A DNA stretch of 64,000 nucleotides from JAKZVK01 sp965248255 (lineage in GTDB: Bacteria > Acidobacteriota > Terriglobia > Bryobacterales > UBA6623). Positions 8,829 to 16,448 of this stretch are shown piece by piece. Positions within the stretch are counted from its first letter, which is position 1. Every line of letters starts with the position of its first letter. The stretch covers positions 1 through 64,000 of the forward strand of contig CBDFIW010000004.1 in the NCBI GenBank assembly GCA_965248255.1. The letters are read 5' to 3'. The position numbers and the translations under genes were made by a program. The notes beneath the pieces are model-generated. The model had not been told where the DNA came from, did no database searches, and saw only the letters and a list, made by a program, of their open reading frames with translations.

Positions 8829-10021
8829 AAGACATTCGCATCCTGGTCGGCGACGTGTTCGAGCGTCTGGCCCAACTGCCGGACGAGTCGGTGCATTGCG
8901 TGGTGACTTCGCCGCCCTACTGGGGCCTGCGGGCTTACGGCGGCGAAGAGAAGATGATCGGCCTGGAAGCGACCTTCGACGCGCATCTCGACGTGTTGGT
9001 GCGCGTGTTCCGGGAGGTGCGGCGCGTGCTGCGCCCGGACGGAACCCTATGGCTCAACTACGGTGATGCCTACGCGGGTGTTCGTCCGGCGACGGGCCTT
9101 GCCGCGAAGCAATTGCTGATGATGCCAGCCCGCGTCGCGCTGGCGCTGCAAGCCGACGGTTGGTGGCTGCGCTCGGAGATTGTTTGGGCCAAGAAAAACC
9201 CGCTGCCCGAGGGCGTGATGGACCGGCCGACATCGGCGCACGAAAAGCTGTATCTGCTGACCAAGCAGAAGCGCTACTTCTACGACTCGTTCGCCGTGCG
9301 GTTTCCGCTTACTGGAGGAGCGCACGCAAGACGCAAAGATGGTGAAACGAAGCCCGCTAAAGGTTCAGACCCGAGCGACCGGCGCTCAGGCACATGGAAA
9401 GAGAAGCCGGACAAGCAGCGCGGCCATTCCCGCAGGCACCAGGGTTTCAACGACCGCTGGGACGCGATGCCCAGGGTGCGGCAGCAAGCCATGGGAGCAA
9501 ATCTTCGCAACGTGCTGAATCTGGCGACCGAAGGCTTCCCTGCGGCCTATTTCGCCGCCATGCCGACAAGGTTAGTTGAGCCGTGCATCAAGGCGGGCAC
9601 TAGTGAAAAGGGATGTTGCGCGGTCTGCGGAGCGCCGTTCGAGCGGATCGTGCGGAAGAACTACCGAAACCCCGGAAACCGAACCACGAACGGGCCGCGT
9701 TCCGTCGAGCGGAGTGACGAGACAGCCGGATTCAACAGACGGCTTGAGGCCGTCCATAGTTCGGCCGGATGGCAGCTGAGCTGCGCCTGCGATGCGGGCG
9801 ACCCAGTCCCCGCGGTCGTGCTCGATCCGTTCGCGGGAGCGGGCACGGTCGGCCTGGTCGCGCGGCGGCTGGGCCGCGCCGCAATTCTGATCGAGTTAAA
9901 CGCCGAATTCGCCGCTCTCAGCCTCCGGCGGATCGAGGCCGAAGCGCCGCTGCTGGCGAGTGTTCAGATCGAGGATGGGCCGCAGGAGAGCCATGAGACT
10001 TCCCAACTTCGTGCGAGTTAG
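8825..10021 (+). CDS. DNA methyltransferase (N4-cytosine/N6-adenine type)
   Basis: The ATG at 8825 overlaps the previous stop (ATGA) and is preferred over an in-frame ATG at 8801. The 398-residue product has catalytic motif IV as TSPPYWGLR near residue 30 and the SAM-binding motif I as VLDPFAGAGTVGL near residue 333. This motif order is that of beta-class methyltransferases. A CCAVCGAPFERI stretch near residue 265 could bind zinc. No cognate restriction endonuclease is adjacent, so it is an orphan enzyme, as phages use to protect their DNA from host restriction. Target specificity cannot be read from the sequence. Confidence 0.9.
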   Translation: MKDIRILVGDVFERLAQLPDESVHCVVTSPPYWGLRAYGGEEKMIGLEATFDAHLDVLVRVFREVRRVLRPDGTLWLNYGDAYAGVRPATGLAAKQLLMMPARVALALQADGWWLRSEIVWAKKNPLPEGVMDRPTSAHEKLYLLTKQKRYFYDSFAVRFPLTGGAHARRKDGETKPAKGSDPSDRRSGTWKEKPDKQRGHSRRHQGFNDRWDAMPRVRQQAMGANLRNVLNLATEGFPAAYFAAMPTRLVEPCIKAGTSEKGCCAVCGAPFERIVRKNYRNPGNRTTNGPRSVERSDETAGFNRRLEAVHSSAGWQLSCACDAGDPVPAVVLDPFAGAGTVGLVARRLGRAAILIELNAEFAALSLRRIEAEAPLLASVQIEDGPQESHETSQLRAS

Positions 10022-10409
10022 GCTGTTGCGATTCGCGCGGCGCATCATGGAGTCCCGGCCGCCCGACAGGGTTATTGGCGGGCGCTATCTGAGCCGCTGG
10101 CACGTCATTCCGCGCAACCGATTCTTCAACATCTATCTGCACAAGACGCTTGCCTCCGACCCCGGAAGAGGCGTCCATGACCATCCCTGGGCGAGCGTCA
10201 GCCTGCATCTCGAGGGTGAGCGCGTGGAGGTGATGCGCGGTCAAGTGTTCCTGCGCCGGCCGGGGGATGTGGTGTTCCGGCGCGCCACGACTCAACACAA
10301 GCTGTTCCAGCGCAACGGCCAGCCGGTCATCACGCTGTTTCTGACCGCGATGCGGACCCGCCGCTGGTTCTTCTACATGCCGGATGGCAGAGAGGAGGGG
10401 GTGTCGTGA
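9993..10409 (+). CDS. Small phage cupin-like protein
   Basis: A roughly 138-residue protein with a cupin-like pattern: NIYLHKTLASDPGRGVHDHP (metal-binding His-x-His), then VSLHLEG, LRRPGDVVFRRA and TTQHKL. Proteins with this HDHPW signature recur in tailed phages but have no established function. The ATG at 9993 has the Shine-Dalgarno-like AGGAGA a few bases upstream; longer in-frame starts at 9960 and 9975 exist but lie deeper in the methyltransferase gene. It is part of the overlapping early gene chain. Confidence 0.6.
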   Translation: MRLPNFVRVRLLRFARRIMESRPPDRVIGGRYLSRWHVIPRNRFFNIYLHKTLASDPGRGVHDHPWASVSLHLEGERVEVMRGQVFLRRPGDVVFRRATTQHKLFQRNGQPVITLFLTAMRTRRWFFYMPDGREEGVS

Positions 10410-10777
10410 GCCGTCAGGCAAAAAGCGCCGGCGAGGAAACGCTTTGGCTGTGGCTGGATTTGTTTCAGCCCGGCCTTTGGCAGCGGGAGTTGCGCTTCCA
10501 CGAGACGCGCCGCTGGAGGTTCGATTTCGCCCGCACGGACATAAAACTCGCCGTCGAGTTCGACGGCCTCGTCTACCGGGGAGGGGGCGGCGGTCATCAG
10601 CGTGTCGGGGGCTACGAGAAGGACCGCGAGAAAGACGCCGAGGCGCTGCTGCTCGGCTGGCGGGTTCTCAGAATCTCCCCCGGCATGATGCGCAGCGGCA
10701 AGGCGTACACCTACATCGCAGCGCTGGCGGCCACGGGTGGAAACAATCAACCAAAGGAGAAAACAGATGAAGACTGA
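10406..10777 (+). CDS. DUF559/VSR-like small endonuclease
   Basis: A 123-residue protein with the core ELRFHETRRWRFDFA, then LAVEFDGLVYRGG and EALLLGWRVLRISP. This matches small PD-(D/E)XK nucleases of the DUF559/VSR type common in phage replication regions, where they may resolve branched DNA. The catalytic D...ExD layout is visible (RFDFA and AVEFDG). A glycine-rich loop of five glycines follows the core. The GTG at 10406 overlaps the cupin stop by four bases. Its place beside the recombination genes suggests it replaces a Holliday-junction resolvase, which is inference. Confidence 0.65.
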   Translation: MSRQAKSAGEETLWLWLDLFQPGLWQRELRFHETRRWRFDFARTDIKLAVEFDGLVYRGGGGGHQRVGGYEKDREKDAEALLLGWRVLRISPGMMRSGKAYTYIAALAATGGNNQPKEKTDED

Positions 10778-11087
10778 AATTTTCGAAGAGCATTGGCTTG
10801 ACAAAGCGGGAAACCCGGCTGGAGGCGTTTCTTCAGGCCGGGGGTTCACGATCTCGTGGCAAAACGGGCCGCTGGGACGTGGCGAAGACAGGCGAGAGCC
10901 TAACGGGGCGTTTGTGGAAGACGTTGTTGCAGCCGTCATCGGACGCATCGAGTTCTATCAGCAAAGCAAGTTCCATTGCCAAGAGAATGCGGACGCCCTT
11001 GACCACCTGCGAAGGGCAGCGGAGCATCTGTGCTCTCGGACCGCGGAGAGGGAAAAGCGCGGCGTTGAAGGGACCCATCAAGCGTGA
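10767..11087 (+). CDS. Small protein of the Acb2/Tad1-like type (possible anti-defence sponge)
   Basis: A 106-residue protein with ISWQNGPLGRG, EPNGAFVEDVVAAVIGRIEF, ENADALDHLRRAAEHL and RTAEREKRGVEGTH. From memory this matches the helical-hairpin family that includes Tad1 (binds the Thoeris signal gcADPR) and Acb2 (binds CBASS cyclic nucleotides), especially the C-terminal RT..RE.RGVEGT motif. If right, it would sequester a host immune signal. Family assignment was not checked by search and binding residues cannot be confirmed. The ATG at 10767 has AAAGGAG upstream and overlaps the nuclease stop. Confidence 0.5.
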   Translation: MKTEIFEEHWLDKAGNPAGGVSSGRGFTISWQNGPLGRGEDRREPNGAFVEDVVAAVIGRIEFYQQSKFHCQENADALDHLRRAAEHLCSRTAEREKRGVEGTHQA

Positions 11088-11110
11088 ATCAAGCCTACAA
11101 GGAGTGGCCG

Positions 11111-11317
11111 ATGACCGCAGGCGAGTTGCAAAGAGCCCGCTATGAACTGGTCGGGAAGGGCCTATGCCCGTGGTGCGGCGCCCAGGTGTTCACGGTGCGC
11201 ACGCCTGTCGGAAGCAGGTTCGCGTTGTCGGCAGCCCCGATGTCGCTGCTTTCGGGCGAGATATGCTACCGCCCGCACACCGGCGAATGTACGCGAAACG
11301 GAAAGGAGCAGGTTTGA
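11111..11317 (+). CDS. Small hypothetical phage protein with CxxC
   Basis: About 68 residues. ATG 11111 is preferred because AAGGAG lies seven bases upstream; a GTG at 11084 overlaps the previous stop and is possible. The sequence has CPWCGAQVFTV near residue 17 and a further cysteine pair near the end (GEICYRPHTGEC), which may bind zinc. No family is recognised. It overlaps the next gene by one base. Confidence 0.55.
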   Translation: MTAGELQRARYELVGKGLCPWCGAQVFTVRTPVGSRFALSAAPMSLLSGEICYRPHTGECTRNGKEQV

Positions 11318-11562
11318 TGAGCGATTTCACCGTTGCCGTTGGTGTCGTAGTGTTCCTGTCCTGGGCGCTTCTGAGACTGTCCAGGTGTTGCGCTCACCGC
11401 CATATCACGACGCCGCGCCGGGACGAGGAAGGGGCCTACGTGCGCTGTCTGGGCTGTGGGGGGCGGATCGCCGCGCCGCAGTGGGACATGGAACCGCACG
11501 GAGCACGGCGGGAGGCGGCGCCGCTTACGGCGGTACGGGCAGAACAGGAAGGGCGGGCATGA
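11317..11562 (+). CDS. Small membrane-anchored protein with a cysteine motif
   Basis: An 81-residue protein with one hydrophobic segment near the N terminus (VAVGVVVFLSWALL), then CAHRH and YVRCLGCGGRI. The C.H...Y..CL.CG pattern recalls small membrane proteins found in hosts and phages, of unknown role. The ATG shares a base with the previous stop (TGATG), and AAGGAG lies 8-13 bases upstream. The 3' end overlaps DUF5131 by four bases. Confidence 0.55.
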   Translation: MSDFTVAVGVVVFLSWALLRLSRCCAHRHITTPRRDEEGAYVRCLGCGGRIAAPQWDMEPHGARREAAPLTAVRAEQEGRA

Positions 11563-12410
11563 GCAGCCGCATCGAGTGGACGGAAGAGACCTGGAATCCG
11601 GTGACCGGGTGCACCAAGGTAAGCCCAGGCTGCAAGCACTGTTACGCCGAGCGCTTCTCCGAGCGTTTCCGGGGTGTCCCCGGCCATCCGTACGAGACGG
11701 GGTTCGATCTGACGCTTCGTCCCGAGCGGCTTCGGAAGCCGCTTGGGTGGAAGAAGCCGAGGCGGGTGTTTGTCAATTCGATGAGCGATTTGTTCCACAA
11801 GGACGTCCCGGACGAGTTCATTGATCGCGTGTTCGCGGTTATGGCCATGATGGCGCATCGGCATACGTTTCAGGTGCTCACCAAACGGGCCGTGCGGATG
11901 CGCGACTATCTGGCCTCGCGCTCCCAAAACGTGAAGCATTGGGAAAAGCCAGCCCGAGAACTTGGGTACCCTTTCATCCGTCTTCTTCAGTTCCCATTTC
12001 CCAACGTCTGGCTGGGCGTATCCGTCGAGGACCAGAAGCGCGCCGACGAGCGCATTCCACCGTTGCTCGAAACCCTGGCGGCGGTGCGGTGGGTGAGTGC
12101 GGAGCCACTTCTCGGTCCGATCAACTTTGATAGCACCCACGAAAGCGACCCTTGTAGCTCGAATTTTCTGAGCGGCATCGATGGAGAACGGATCTATGAC
12201 GGCAAGAAGTGTGCGCTCGACTGGATCGTTGTCGGTGGCGAGAGCGGATCCAGTACAAGACCTATGGAACCGGATTGGGCTAGGTTTATTCGTGACCAAT
12301 GCCAGTCCGCGGGTGTGCCTTTCTTCTTCAAGCAGTGGGGCGGGCGGACACCGAAGGCGAACGGCAACACGCTCGACGGTGAACAGTGGCAGGAGTATCC
12401 GGATGGATGA
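11559..12410 (+). CDS. DUF5131 / phage Gp37-Gp68 family protein
   Basis: A 283-residue protein starting MSSRIEWTEETWNPVTGCTK, the classic start of the phage Gp37/Gp68 (DUF5131) family. Cysteines 18, 25 and 28 (C-x6-C-x2-C) sit where radical-SAM-like proteins bind a cluster. FVNSMSDLFH, VLTKRAVRM, PNVWLGVSVE, WVSAEPLLG and WIVVGGESG follow in family order, and it ends FFFKQWGG. Family members occur in phages and plasmids, often beside a three-Cys-motif partner gene, which is absent here. The biochemical reaction is unknown. The start overlaps the previous stop. Confidence 0.85.
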   Translation: MSSRIEWTEETWNPVTGCTKVSPGCKHCYAERFSERFRGVPGHPYETGFDLTLRPERLRKPLGWKKPRRVFVNSMSDLFHKDVPDEFIDRVFAVMAMMAHRHTFQVLTKRAVRMRDYLASRSQNVKHWEKPARELGYPFIRLLQFPFPNVWLGVSVEDQKRADERIPPLLETLAAVRWVSAEPLLGPINFDSTHESDPCSSNFLSGIDGERIYDGKKCALDWIVVGGESGSSTRPMEPDWARFIRDQCQSAGVPFFFKQWGGRTPKANGNTLDGEQWQEYPDG

Positions 12411-12561
12411 TTACCTGCTTGGCTTTGGCGACGTAATCACCCAACAATCCAACAAAGGAGAGAACGCTGAATCACACGACGGGCTGGTTTCGAGGCTCAT
12501 TTTTTCCTCGTTTTTCTGGCGCCGACAGGGGGGTCGATCCTACAATGAGACTAGAACGTAA
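12403..12561 (+). CDS. Possible very small protein (52 residues)
   Basis: An ATG at 12403 overlaps the DUF5131 end and opens a frame of 52 codons ending just before the next start. The sequence shows no recognisable domain, and its last two thirds lie inside the promoter-like repeat at 12491-12579, so real coding is doubtful. An AAAGGAG sequence at about 12455 has no good start after it. Confidence 0.25.
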   Translation: MDDYLLGFGDVITQQSNKGENAESHDGLVSRLIFSSFFWRRQGGRSYNETRT

Positions 12562-12579
12562 ATGGCTGATTTTGTTTTG
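12491..12579 (+). promoter_or_regulatory. Repeated promoter-like block, copy 1
   Basis: This block recurs at 25384-25471 with few changes. Shared elements are TTTTTCTGGCGCCG, then TCGATCCTACAATGAG, then AGAAC and TAAATG.CTGATTTTG. TACAAT at 12541-12546 is a good -10 hexamer; no standard -35 lies 17 bases upstream, where GGCGCC is found instead. The block ends inside the first codons of the gene at 12562. It is probably a phage promoter for the lysis genes. Confidence 0.55.
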
Positions 12580-12906
12580 GTTCTCGAACGCGCTGTAATC
12601 CACTTCTTCAGCTCGGCGGGCGTGGTCCTGCTGGCGCTGTATGGCTTCTGGTACTTGGAGCGCAAGGTCTCATGGTGGCCCCAGACGCGCGGTTGGTGGG
12701 ACCTGATTCTGCCGGCGCTCGTGTCGTTCGTGATCATCTCGTTCCGCGAGGTCTTCGACGTGGCGAGGGGTGGCTCACCGGTCAAATCAGTGTGCGACTG
12801 GCTGAGTTGGCTGGCGGGGATGGGGGTGAGCATCTGGGCGCTGTACCGGCTGTTCCCTCGGCTCGGCCAGATACACAGGGAAATTCACGCGGAGAGAGGG
12901 AACTAG
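12562..12906 (+). CDS. Three-helix membrane protein, holin candidate
   Basis: A 114-residue protein with three hydrophobic helices: SSAGVVLLALYGFWYL near residue 18, LILPALVSFVIIS near 48 and WLAGMGVSIWALYRLF near 80, and a charged C-terminal tail. Size and topology suit a class I phage holin, and a GH24 lysozyme lies 2 kb downstream on the same strand. There is no family signature, so this rests on topology and context. Its start lies inside the repeated promoter-like block. Confidence 0.5.
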   Translation: MADFVLVLERAVIHFFSSAGVVLLALYGFWYLERKVSWWPQTRGWWDLILPALVSFVIISFREVFDVARGGSPVKSVCDWLSWLAGMGVSIWALYRLFPRLGQIHREIHAERGN

Positions 12907-12908
12907 AA

Positions 12909-13808
12909 ATGGACCCGCAAGTCGCGCTGATGCTCGCGCTCAGCGGCACGGCGGTGAGCTTCTTGGGTCTCTACCTGCGCATATCGGCCCGCGACCAGGC
13001 GGCGGCCAAATGGCAAGGCGCGATCGACGAGAAAGTCAGCAATCTCGGCGCTGATGTCGGCACGCTGCACAGGCGCATCGACAGTGCCAAGTCCGAACTC
13101 AACATGCGCCTCGACAAGATGCCGGGCGAGATCCACAAGGACCTGACCGAGATCAAAAGGCTGGTCAACAAGATGCAGATCGCGCTCGCCCGGTCGGGCA
13201 TCAACGGCGACAAGCACGGATCGGGGGGGGGGGGGGGGGGGGGGGGGCGGTTAGCCATGCTCGGAGCCATTGCGGGATTCGTCGCGCCATTCCTGCCGGA
13301 TGTCGTCAAACTTTTCAAGCAGCGCCTCGACCACAAGCAGGAAATGGAGATGCTGGAGCTGCGGCTCACGCACGCCTCGAAAGAGCACGAGTGGCGCATG
13401 CGGGAGATCGAGACGGCGGCGGACGCGGCGGATTTGCGCAGCGCCCGCAAGCCGAGAGAGAGCTACGGCGTGCAGCTGTTGAATGCCGCTGCGGGTCATG
13501 TGGGCGAGAACGCGGTTATCGCTCCTAAAACGTTCAGCAGGGCCTTTCTTTTGTTCACGTTAACGGATCTTTTCTCGGCTGCGGTGCGGCCCGCAATCAC
13601 CTACTGGATCGTAGGGTTGTGGGGCACGGTCAAGATGGCGCTGCTCTACTCGCTCTACACGGCGGCGGGCGGCGAATGGCACGACAAGGTTGTCGGCTCG
13701 CTGACGGCGGAGGGGTCGTGGACCACCTTCGACCAGGACGTGCTGGCGGTGGTGATCGGTTTCTGGTTCGGCTGGAGGACCAGGCAGCGGGCGGCGGGGC
13801 AGCGGTGA
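12909..13808 (+). CDS. Coiled-coil/membrane phage protein interrupted by a 25-G tract (probably two joined genes)
   Basis: The N-terminal part starts with a transmembrane helix (VALMLALSGTAVSFLGLYL), followed by a coiled coil like DUF2730-type phage proteins. After the poly-G tract at 13223-13247 a new protein seems to begin at MLGAIAGFVAPFLPDVVKLF, with a helical segment HKQEMEMLELRL and a C-terminal membrane region ending VVIGFWFGWRTRQR. That second part resembles stand-alone phage proteins that normally start with a similar 'MLGGLLGF'. The poly-G stretch therefore joins two proteins through glycines. Tract length sets the frame, so the fusion may be an assembly artefact or a switch. Confidence 0.55.
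   Translation: MDPQVALMLALSGTAVSFLGLYLRISARDQAAAKWQGAIDEKVSNLGADVGTLHRRIDSAKSELNMRLDKMPGEIHKDLTEIKRLVNKMQIALARSGINGDKHGSGGGGGGGGRLAMLGAIAGFVAPFLPDVVKLFKQRLDHKQEMEMLELRLTHASKEHEWRMREIETAADAADLRSARKPRESYGVQLLNAAAGHVGENAVIAPKTFSRAFLLFTLTDLFSAAVRPAITYWIVGLWGTVKMALLYSLYTAAGGEWHDKVVGSLTAEGSWTTFDQDVLAVVIGFWFGWRTRQRAAGQR
13223..13247 (+). repeat. Poly-G tract of 25 bases
   Basis: Twenty-five consecutive G between TC and CGG. It is in frame with both flanking coding parts and would encode glycines. Such tracts may slip in replication, but they are also a known artefact of two-colour sequencing and gap joining. Confidence 0.9.
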
Positions 13809-13848
13809 GCTTCTTGTTTTTCAACCCTCAAAGGAGGGCCTAGCGAAT

Positions 13849-14190
13849 ATGTCTCAGGAAGAACAAGCCAAAATTGATGAACTCATATTGAAACGTCAGG
13901 CTGCTGTTAGGAGGCTTACTTGCTTGCAAGACGAGGCGAAGCGCATGGCAGATGATCTGGAAAACGCGCAGAGTCTCCTACAAGATGCAGCGCAAGGCAA
14001 GAAGCCGGATTTCGTGGAACTTCATGGATACCCCGACAAAGAAGATATCGAGCAATCGCTTTCCTCCATCGTTCGAGAAGTGACCATCGCCCAGGAATTG
14101 AGAGAGAAACTTCCGCTCGGCTTCGTAAAGCCGCTCCTGAAACGGGCTGCTGCACAAGATGGGCATATCCGAAGGGCTGAGTTTGCGTAG
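13849..14190 (+). CDS. Small coiled-coil protein
   Basis: A 113-residue protein starting MSQEEQAKIDELILKRQAAV, strongly helical and charged, with heptad-like spacing through about residue 45. It has no recognised family. The ATG has AAAGGAGGG about 13 bases upstream. It directly precedes the first of the three paralogous genes, separated by 10 bases, and could be co-translated with it. The codon use and lower GC (AAA, ATT and GAA are common) differ from the GC-rich neighbours, which suggests a recently acquired accessory gene. Confidence 0.55.
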   Translation: MSQEEQAKIDELILKRQAAVRRLTCLQDEAKRMADDLENAQSLLQDAAQGKKPDFVELHGYPDKEDIEQSLSSIVREVTIAQELREKLPLGFVKPLLKRAAAQDGHIRRAEFA

Positions 14191-14200
14191 CGAGGAGGCC

Positions 14201-14626
14201 ATGGATACACCGACGCCGGAAGACCACAATTTTAACTGGGTAAAAGCTACTGAAGAATGCTCTGTTGCTTGCGAGTTCGCGCTGCTTCAAAGCGACGTAC
14301 AGGCAAGCGCCAGCGAAAGGAACAAGAAGCTGCTTGAGGGGCAAAATGCCCATCTTGAATTCACGGCGGTGTCCGAGAAAGAGTTTTGTGTTCTCAGGCA
14401 CGAAACAGGTGTTCAAAAAGGAGTCTGCTTTGTCGTCGAAGACAAAAAAACCATAGCCGTCCAAGACCACTGCAGGGACACCATGTTCAGGGTAACGTTG
14501 AGCCTGAGCAGTCAGGGCCAATGCAGGTACCAGATCAACTCAGAGGGTGAGTACTTCCGATGGGAAGTCGCCAGGAAGGCCCTGATGAACCTATTTTTCA
14601 CGGGCCGGGCGGCGATGATGAAGTAG
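14201..14626 (+). CDS. Paralog family member 1, unknown function
   Basis: A 141-residue protein, one of three paralogs in this region. Shared features are FNWVKATEECSVACEFALLQ at the N terminus, a variable middle with a VCFVVED strand, and the C-terminal block MFRVTLSLSSQGQCRYQINS, then GEYFRWEVARKALMNLFF. The C-terminal block is the best conserved. No signal peptide or membrane helix is seen, so the protein is probably cytoplasmic. GAGGAGG precedes the ATG at 14201. No known domain is recognised. Its lower GC and position between lysis genes suggest a cargo ('moron') gene. Confidence 0.65.
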   Translation: MDTPTPEDHNFNWVKATEECSVACEFALLQSDVQASASERNKKLLEGQNAHLEFTAVSEKEFCVLRHETGVQKGVCFVVEDKKTIAVQDHCRDTMFRVTLSLSSQGQCRYQINSEGEYFRWEVARKALMNLFFTGRAAMMK

Positions 14627-14650
14627 GGGTAGGCAAAGAAGGACGTAAGG

Positions 14651-15109
14651 GTGAGCCAGGACGCCATCGAGATCGCAGCCGAGCTGGCAACGCATCACGA
14701 AGGGTTGTCGCTTGGCCCCTACCACGACCCGGTCGGGTTCCCGACGATCGGCTACGGTCACCTGCTGAGCCGCGAGAAGGGTGCCGACCTGTCACGGTTC
14801 GAGCCGTTGGTGGATGAAGACGAGGCGAGGCGGCTTCTGGAGAAGGATCTTGCGGTAGCCGCTGGAGCGGTCGGGAATCTGATTTATGTTCCTTTGACGG
14901 AGGAACAAGAGGCGGCGCTGGTCGACTTCGCGTTCAACTGCGGCGCTGGGAACCTGCAAGCCTCGACGCTGCGGCGCGTGATTAACCGCGAGGAGCACGG
15001 TGAGGCCCCACGACAGTTTCGCCGCTGGGTGTGGGCCGGAGGGCGCAAGTTGCGCGGGCTGATACGCCGGCGCGGAGAGGAAGCCGCACTGTACGCGGCG
15101 GGGATGTAG
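14651..15109 (+). CDS. Phage lysozyme (GH24 endolysin)
   Basis: A 152-residue T4/P22-type lysozyme that cuts the peptidoglycan glycan strand. The catalytic Glu-Asp-Thr triad is visible in HHEGLSLGPYHDPVGFPTIG followed by YGH. LVDFAFNCGAGNLQASTLRR and FRRWVWAGGRKLRGLIRRR follow, as in the family. There is no signal peptide, so it would need a holin to reach the cell wall; the three-helix protein at 12562 is the candidate. The start is a GTG at 14651 after AAGGACG. Confidence 0.9.
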   Translation: MSQDAIEIAAELATHHEGLSLGPYHDPVGFPTIGYGHLLSREKGADLSRFEPLVDEDEARRLLEKDLAVAAGAVGNLIYVPLTEEQEAALVDFAFNCGAGNLQASTLRRVINREEHGEAPRQFRRWVWAGGRKLRGLIRRRGEEAALYAAGM

Positions 15110-15115
15110 ACAGCC

Positions 15116-16021
15116 ATGGCGTTCGAAGATCTGTTCAAGTCGTCTCCCAAGCCACCGCTCCAGCCGCCGCCCCAAACCCCGCAGCCGACGGGTGGGCCTG
15201 GACGGCTTGCCGCTCGAAGCCGGGCCGCGTGGTCAAGGACCGGGGTGGCAAGCGGAGACTCCTACGGCTCGCCACAGAACCCGCAACTCCTGACCACCCC
15301 GCAGCCGCAGTTGCCGCTGCCGAGCGACAGGGTGCGCTCGATCATGGAGACCGACAGTCCGCTGATGCGGCAGGCGGCGACCCAGGGGAAGCAATACGCG
15401 CAGCGGCGCGGACTGCTCAACAGCTCGCTGGCGGCGGAGGCCAGCCAGCATTCGCTGCTGGCGCACGCCCTGCCGATCGCGCAGGCGGACACGAGCGCCG
15501 CCCTTCAGGGCCGCTCGCTGAACATCACTCAACAGCAGACCGACGACACCCGGAGCCGTGGCCTGCTCGACCACGCCCTCAACCGCGACCGCTTGACAAG
15601 CGACGACGCCTACCGCGATCGGCAGATGGAGTTGACCGACCGCATCAACACGCAGCGGCTCAATCTCGACCGCGAGCGCTTCGAGAGCGACGCCGTGTAC
15701 CGCGAGCAGCAGTTGGCGCAGGAGCGTCAGTTGCGGCAGGAACAGCTGGGGCTCGACAGGGAACTGGGGACCCGGCGGCTCGACATCGACGCCAGTGTTG
15801 CCGGGAGGGGCGCGCAGCAGTCCGCCTGGAACACGTACGCGGCGATGTGGTCGGCGCTGTTGAGCAACCCCAACATCGACGCCGCGACGCGCGGCCGGTA
15901 CATGGAGTCGCTCCGGCTATTCCTGGCCGACATGAATGCGCGGATCGCGGAGCTGCAGGATGTGCCGCTGGGGTCGCCTTCGGGGCTGTCGAACTTCCAA
16001 GAGCTGTTCGGCGGCAGGTAG
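15116..16021 (+). CDS. Phage virion-associated protein, helical and Gln/Arg rich
   Basis: A 301-residue protein. The proline-rich N terminus is followed by DSPLMRQAATQGKQYAQRRG and LLNSSLAAEASQHSL, a pattern seen in structural or ejection proteins of short-tailed phages. The middle has repeated Arg/Gln/Leu/Asp-rich helices (DRERFES, YREQQLAQERQLRQEQLG), likely a coiled coil. No enzymatic motif is seen. It begins seven bases after the lysozyme stop. The assignment as a virion protein rests on pattern recognition only. Confidence 0.5.
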   Translation: MAFEDLFKSSPKPPLQPPPQTPQPTGGPGRLAARSRAAWSRTGVASGDSYGSPQNPQLLTTPQPQLPLPSDRVRSIMETDSPLMRQAATQGKQYAQRRGLLNSSLAAEASQHSLLAHALPIAQADTSAALQGRSLNITQQQTDDTRSRGLLDHALNRDRLTSDDAYRDRQMELTDRINTQRLNLDRERFESDAVYREQQLAQERQLRQEQLGLDRELGTRRLDIDASVAGRGAQQSAWNTYAAMWSALLSNPNIDAATRGRYMESLRLFLADMNARIAELQDVPLGSPSGLSNFQELFGGR

Positions 16022-16024
16022 GCC

Positions 16025-16447
16025 ATGGTGCGCCCGGCGGCATTCGGCGACGAGCAGGCTATTGCCGATCTGTTGTGCGCGAAGGCGGGCGGCAAGTCGC
16101 AGGAGAAGATCTGCCGCAGCCGCGCTCATCAGTGCGTGCTGCGGTCGCGGAAAGGGAAGCCGGGCAGCGCCTATTGTCTGGTGTCGGAAGACGACAACGG
16201 CGGGATCGGCGGGTTCCTCTATGCCCAGGAAGTTGCGGCGTTCGAGTTGTGCGCCAAGATAGTGTTCCTCGAAGTGATCTTTCTGGTGGGAACGGCCTGC
16301 GCGGTCGCGCTGCTTCGTGATCTGCGCGCTAGAAGCCGCCGCAGGATACACGTTCCGGCATGGGCCTCGCTGACGCCGCTGCGGGCGTTCGAGAGGCTGC
16401 TGGCGCCGCTGGATCCGCGCTTGGTCGGGGCGGTGTACGAGGTGTGA
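16025..16447 (+). CDS. Small phage protein, possibly GNAT-related
   Basis: A 140-residue protein beginning MVRPAAFGDEQAIADLLCAK, as acetyltransferase-like proteins of phages often do, with AYCLVSEDDNGGIGGFLY and an aliphatic segment (FLEVIFLVGTACAVALLRDL). The acetyl-CoA-binding loop is not convincing, so acetyltransferase activity is uncertain. Its C-terminal 35 residues (IHVPAWASLTPLRAFERLL) are copied again at 16857-16957 between the second and third paralogs, marking a duplication. Confidence 0.4.
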   Translation: MVRPAAFGDEQAIADLLCAKAGGKSQEKICRSRAHQCVLRSRKGKPGSAYCLVSEDDNGGIGGFLYAQEVAAFELCAKIVFLEVIFLVGTACAVALLRDLRARSRRRIHVPAWASLTPLRAFERLLAPLDPRLVGAVYEV

Positions 16448-16448
16448 A

